NCBI GenBank assembly: GCA_020831485.1
Contig: JAFIGG010000014.1
Coordinates: forward strand, 1 to 58,673
Direction of reading: 5' to 3'
DNA length: 58,673 bases
Origin: Opitutales bacterium
GTDB taxonomy: Bacteria; Verrucomicrobiota; Verrucomicrobiia; Opitutales; Oceanipulchritudinaceae
The notes beneath the pieces are model-generated. The model had not been told where the DNA came from and did not search any database. It saw only the letters and a program-made list of their open reading frames with translations. The position numbers and the translations under genes were made by a program. Of the stretch, positions 55,244 through 58,673 are shown one piece after another (position 1 is the stretch's first letter; each line of letters opens with the position of its first letter).

Positions 55244-57701
55244 ATCCATTCCATTTCGTTTCCGTCCCCGTGAACTCGCCGCCATCGCCGGCGCACCGGG
55301 ACTCCAAGCCGATCCCAGTATTGCAGTTGAGATTAAGGCCGACCTTCCGCCCAACGGCTTTCAGATTCGCTGGCAGGGCGCCGAGGCCCATATCCGTGCT
55401 GCCGATGCTGCCGCCGAACAGTATGCGCGCGGGCTGATCGAGGAGCTGAGTCAGGGCCCCCTCAGAGAGGGTCTCGAAATTCCGGCCCTGGAAGTCGCCG
55501 ACTGGCCCAATTTTATCCACCGCGGCTACATGCTCGACATCAGTCGCGATCGCGTGCCGACCACGGACCGTCTCCGCCAGCTGATCGACGAGTTGGCGAC
55601 TCTCCGCTACAACGAGTTGCAGCTCTACACCGAGCACACCTTCGCCTACAAAGGGCATGAGGTGGTCTGGGGCCGTTCCGGGGCGCTGACCGGCGAGGAG
55701 ATCCGTGCACTCGACGACTACGCTGCCGATCGCAACATCGAGCTGGTGCCGAACCAGAACTCCTTCGGCCACATGGAGCGCTGGCTCAAGCACCCCGAAT
55801 ACCGTCACCTTGCCGAATGCCCGGACGGTTTTATCCACCCCGGCGACGGTAAACGCCGCACGGTTGGCAGTGTCTTGCTCCCTTGCCAGGAATCCCTCGA
55901 CTTCGTCGACAGACTTTACCGGGAGTTACTGCCGAATTTCCGCTCCAAGCGCTTTCACATCGGTGGCGACGAGGCTTGGGAACTGGGCCTCGGCCGCTCG
56001 GCCCTCGAGCCCGATTTTCCCGGACGCGCGGCCATTTATGCCCGCTTTCTGCGCCAGCTTATTGAGCTCTGCGAGCGCCACGACCACAGCCCGCTGGTCT
56101 GGGCGGATGAATTGCTCAAAGACGGCGATGTCCCCGGTGACTTCCCGGCCTCTGCCACCCCGGTCATCTGGGGCTACGAGCCGGGCCATCCCTGGGAAGA
56201 GCAGATTGCACGGGTTCAGAAGGCCGGTTGCAAATCCGTCTACCTGGCCCCGGGCACCTCCTGCTGGAACAGCTTCAGCGGCCGCTACCAGTTTGCCTGG
56301 CAGAACCTGCGCGAATGCGCCGAGGCCGGCAGCCGCAACCGTTGTCAGGGCATCCTGGTCACCACCTGGGGAGACCACGGCCACCATTTTCCCTGGGTTC
56401 TGCAGTATCCGGGGATGACGCTCGGTGCCTGGGCCGGCTGGAATCACGGCCTGATGGATGAGCTGCCGCTGGATAAGACGATCGACAGCGTTTTCGGCCT
56501 GGCCGATGGGGCAGGGGAGCTGCTCATCGATTCAGCCGCGGTGGAGTACAAACACCTGAAATGGATTCATAACGAGTCCCGCATCCACAATATGTTTCGC
56601 TCCGCCGATGCCGCCGAACGCCGCCGCTGGGCCGGCGACCACCCGATCGAGACCTGGCAGGCCCTTCGGGCGGATATCGAAGCGCTGCGCGAGCGCGCCG
56701 CAGTCTGTGCCGATGCCGTCGTCGGCCGCGACGTCGGCCTCATGCAGGACTTCAACCTGCTGGGCGTCGAGCGCGCCTTTGCCGTGCTCGAAGGCCGTAG
56801 CGAAACCCACTTGCGGTCGCGCTTTTTCGAGCTGCTTGGCCGCCATGAGGAGAGCTGGATGCGCGAAAGCCGTCCCGGCGGTCTGCCGGAGAGCATTGAC
56901 TTTTTGCTGGGGGATGTCGCCTCGATGACACCCGTCGCCACCTTTCCCTCCCTGGTATTCAGCCGCAGCCACCACATTCAGGGCTACGAAGTCGGAGCCC
57001 GCCGCACCGCCAAGTTTTCGACCCTGTTGAATCAGTTTCAGGACATTGCCGAATCCCACGCCGCCGAGTTAGGCGTCTCCCTCGATGCCCTTAAGGAGAA
57101 AGGGATGCTCTGGGTTCTCTCCCGCTACCACATCCGTATGCACAGCCTGCCAACCGTCGGCGACACCATTTCCATCCAAAGCTGGCCTAGCGCCTGGGAA
57201 CGCCTCTTTGCCATTCGCGACTTTCGCGTCTGTGCCCCATCGGGCGAGGAAATAGGCGTCGCCAGCTCCGCCTGGTTAGTGGTTGAAGCCGACAGCTTTC
57301 GCCCCGTTCGCGGCAAGGACCTCCTGCCCCAGTTTCGACTTCACCCCGAACGCGCCCTCGTCGCCGAGTGGAAAAAGATCTCCCTCCCGGACCATTTCGA
57401 TCACCAGCGCGACTTTCAGGTCATGCACCACGACCTCGACGTCAACGGCCACGTCAATAACGCCGTCTACGCCGTCTGGGCCCTCGAGTCCGCCCCCGAT
57501 TCCTGCTGGCAAAACCACCGCCCCATGGAAATGGAAATCCAGTTCCTCGCCATGGCCTTCGCCGGCGAAACCGTCCGCGCCGAAACCTCCGTCCAACAAT
57601 CCGGCAGCACCTACACCCTCCACCACCGCCTCCTCAAACAATCCGACAATACCGAACTCATCCGCGCCCGGAGCCATTGGCAAGGCCTTGCGAATGGCTA
57701 A
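55236..57701 (+). CDS. GH20 beta-N-acetylhexosaminidase fused in frame to acyl-ACP thioesterase
   Basis: One open frame of 821 aa holds two complete-looking enzymes. Residues 1-563: a GH20-type TIM barrel with NFIHRGYMLDISRDR and the catalytic pair Asp245-Glu246 in HIGGDE, ending RPGGLPESIDFLLGD, which looks like the natural end of the enzyme. Residues 564-821: an acyl-ACP thioesterase double hot-dog with Asn737 and His739 in DLDVNGHVNN, beginning at an in-frame Met (ATG 56925). There is no signal peptide, so the hexosaminidase should act in the cytoplasm on imported sugars. The enzymes share no pathway I know. A run of five G (56909-56913) lies 11 bases before that ATG. With four G the first enzyme would end MSR-stop, with TGA overlapping the ATG, exactly the ATGA junction common in this window. 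The fusion may therefore be a frameshift. Start ATG 55236 overlaps the symporter stop by 8 bases. Confidence 0.85.
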   Translation: MLESIPFRFRPRELAAIAGAPGLQADPSIAVEIKADLPPNGFQIRWQGAEAHIRAADAAAEQYARGLIEELSQGPLREGLEIPALEVADWPNFIHRGYMLDISRDRVPTTDRLRQLIDELATLRYNELQLYTEHTFAYKGHEVVWGRSGALTGEEIRALDDYAADRNIELVPNQNSFGHMERWLKHPEYRHLAECPDGFIHPGDGKRRTVGSVLLPCQESLDFVDRLYRELLPNFRSKRFHIGGDEAWELGLGRSALEPDFPGRAAIYARFLRQLIELCERHDHSPLVWADELLKDGDVPGDFPASATPVIWGYEPGHPWEEQIARVQKAGCKSVYLAPGTSCWNSFSGRYQFAWQNLRECAEAGSRNRCQGILVTTWGDHGHHFPWVLQYPGMTLGAWAGWNHGLMDELPLDKTIDSVFGLADGAGELLIDSAAVEYKHLKWIHNESRIHNMFRSADAAERRRWAGDHPIETWQALRADIEALRERAAVCADAVVGRDVGLMQDFNLLGVERAFAVLEGRSETHLRSRFFELLGRHEESWMRESRPGGLPESIDFLLGDVASMTPVATFPSLVFSRSHHIQGYEVGARRTAKFSTLLNQFQDIAESHAAELGVSLDALKEKGMLWVLSRYHIRMHSLPTVGDTISIQSWPSAWERLFAIRDFRVCAPSGEEIGVASSAWLVVEADSFRPVRGKDLLPQFRLHPERALVAEWKKISLPDHFDHQRDFQVMHHDLDVNGHVNNAVYAVWALESAPDSCWQNHRPMEMEIQFLAMAFAGETVRAETSVQQSGSTYTLHHRLLKQSDNTELIRARSHWQGLANG

Positions 57702-57837
57702 TTCGTAATTCGTAATTCTTGATTCGTAATTCTTAATGAAGTGCGTTGGGTTTGGATTCCGCACTCGGGACGAGCGCGGCTACGGTCCCTCTCACAATTA
57801 CGAATGAAGAATCAAGAATTACGAATTACCAATCAGC
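57700..57837. repeat. Heptamer-armed intergenic repeat element, copy B
   Basis: The most complete copy. Left array AATTCGT, AATTCGT, AATTCTT, GATTCGT, AATTCTT, AATGAAG (57700-57741), which starts inside the upstream stop codon. Core to about 57784 with TGCGTTGGG, ACTCGGGACGAGCGCGG and CTACG. Inverted right array AATTACG, AATGAAG, AATCAAG, AATTACG, AATTACC, AATCAGC (57796-57837). The arrays are reverse complements in type, so the whole unit could fold. Confidence 0.8.
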
Positions 57838-57854
57838 GGCTTCGCCGTTGATTG
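57830..57854. terminator. Hairpin abutting repeat copy B
   Basis: CAATCAGCGGC-TTC-GCCGTTGATTG, an 11-bp stem with one wobble pair, overlaps the last heptamer unit. No T-run follows. It lies after the operon end and before the amidase gene, so it may limit read-through. Confidence 0.45.
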
Positions 57855-57865
57855 TAGATCCAGAA

Positions 57866-57895
57866 TTGACCATTTGCCATATACCCGACAACAAT
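57866..57895 (+). promoter_or_regulatory. Possible promoter of the LysM-amidase gene
   Basis: TTGACC (57866-57871) with an 18-base spacer to AACAAT (57890-57895), five and four matches to the sigma-70 boxes, ending 18 bases before the start ATG 57914. Plausible placement, unverified. Confidence 0.3.
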
Positions 57896-57913
57896 AGCCC
57901 TGTCTGATCCTTT

Positions 57914-58673
57914 ATGTCCGCCCGTCGTCAATTCCTCCGCCGTCTCCTTTTGGGGAGCAGCGGGCTGCTCCTGGCCCAACCCTTTCTATTGAGAGGGCAG
58001 TCGGACAGTGTGCACATTGTGCAGGCGGGGGATACCTTATCGCACATTGCGGTGCGCTATGGGATGTCGGTTTCTGAGCTGCGGCGGCTGAATGGTTTGC
58101 AGACTGATCGTATCAACGTTGGCCAGACCCTGGTGGTCCGCAACACCGGCACGGCCACCATCACCTACACGGTGCGCCGCGGCGACACCCTGGGGGCTAT
58201 CGCCGCACGGTTTGGTGTATCCATCGCCGACATCCAGCGGGCTAACGGCCTGCGTGGCAGCCGCATTCTGGTCGGGCAGACCCTCAACATCCCGAACCAA
58301 CCGCAGGGGCTCGACACGGGGACCAGCTACATTCAGAACGTCATCGAAGTCACCAACCGCCTACAGGTCCCGCGTGGCCGCTGGCAGTACATAGTTGGCC
58401 ACCACAGCGCCACCGAAAATGGCAATGCTGCCTCCTATGACCGTTACCACCGCGAGGAACGCCGCATGGAAAACGGTCTGGCCTATCATTTTGTCATCGG
58501 CAACGGCCGCGCCTCCGGCCGCGGTGAAGTGGAAATCGGCAACCGCTGGATCCGCCAGCTGCAAGGCGGCCACGTCCGCAATCACGACGTAAATATGAGC
58601 GGCATCGGCATCTGCCTCGTCGGCAATTTCGAAAATCGCGCCCCCTTTCCCGAGCAGACCGAAGCCTTTATTC
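57914..58673 (+). CDS. LysM-repeat N-acetylmuramoyl-L-alanine amidase (partial, cut by window end)
   Basis: An exported peptidoglycan-binding hydrolase; 253 residues are visible and no stop is reached. The N-terminus MSARRQFLRRLLLGSSG is twin-arginine-like. Two LysM repeats follow, 32-76 (VQAGDTLSHIAVRYG) and 83-127 (VRRGDTLGAIAARFG), each ending in a GQTL motif. From about 155 an Amidase_2/PGRP-type domain begins, with YIVGHHS holding a probable zinc His near 163, and GGHVRNHDVNMSGIGICLVGNFE with His220 as a second ligand. It should cleave the amide between MurNAc and the stem peptide, fitting the amino-sugar operon just upstream, although a repeat element and hairpin separate them. Confidence 0.9.
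   Translation, partial: MSARRQFLRRLLLGSSGLLLAQPFLLRGQSDSVHIVQAGDTLSHIAVRYGMSVSELRRLNGLQTDRINVGQTLVVRNTGTATITYTVRRGDTLGAIAARFGVSIADIQRANGLRGSRILVGQTLNIPNQPQGLDTGTSYIQNVIEVTNRLQVPRGRWQYIVGHHSATENGNAASYDRYHREERRMENGLAYHFVIGNGRASGRGEVEIGNRWIRQLQGGHVRNHDVNMSGIGICLVGNFENRAPFPEQTEAFI

Noticed and set aside
43935-57854. CRISPR array from the short repeated units
   Set aside because: The units are contiguous 7-base tandem repeats without spacers, and no cas gene is present.

Overview
This window is a contiguous piece of a Gram-negative chromosome of moderately high GC. It has LptF/G-type and Omp85/TamB envelope genes, many genes that overlap by 1-8 bases, almost no strong Shine-Dalgarno sequences, and large DUF11-type surface proteins. 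I read it as most likely Verrucomicrobiota (Opitutae-like). That is an inference from gene content and style; no rRNA or other decisive marker is present.

Layout, left to right. (1) 0.2-2.6 kb: trpD and glmM, overlapping by 4 bases. (2) 2.7-10.4 kb: a DUF1295 membrane protein, a cyclopropane-synthase-like methyltransferase, then tamB and a tamA/bamA-like Omp85 gene. This is a lipid-modification pair followed by an outer-membrane translocation pair. (3) 10.6-39.2 kb: a 28-kb run of secreted proteins. It comprises three paralogues sharing an N-terminal TPAGT module (1034, 2108 and 1003 aa), a 4922-aa giant with two lamin-tail domains and long tandem repeats, a DUF1573 protein and a 165-aa single-domain relative. 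The 2108-aa member ends in what looks like an outer-membrane beta-barrel. Five of the six genes are nearly or actually overlapping, so I infer one surface-assembly operon. (4) 39.3-42.5 kb: gap, pgk and tpiA, ended by a textbook terminator. (5) 42.6-46.5 kb: an orphan NtrC-type sigma-54 activator, a Gfo/Idh/MocA-like protein (minus strand) and an LptF/LptG permease. (6) 46.5-48.1 kb, minus strand: a 57-aa secreted-type small peptide, a 301-aa stand-alone YcaO-fold protein and a stand-alone receiver domain. This is a candidate RiPP-like cassette. (7) 48.3-57.7 kb: a hybrid sensor kinase with an N-terminal propeller-type sensor, a MurQ/GCKR-like SIS protein, a sodium:solute symporter and a GH20 hexosaminidase that reads in frame into an acyl-ACP thioesterase. 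All are overlapping, and together they look like a sensed amino-sugar uptake and recycling operon. (8) 57.9 kb to the end: a Tat-type signal, two LysM repeats and an amidase, cut by the window edge.

Two kinds of period-7 repeat stand out. Three intergenic elements (44.0, 45.3 and 57.8 kb) share a heptamer array of AATTCGT type, a homologous core and an abutting strong hairpin. A separate CCACCGT-type heptamer array lies inside the signal-peptide codons of the 4922-aa giant, where unit gain or loss would shift the reading frame. No rRNA, tRNA, CRISPR array, transposase or integrase was seen. No gene-free stretch exceeds 300 bases.
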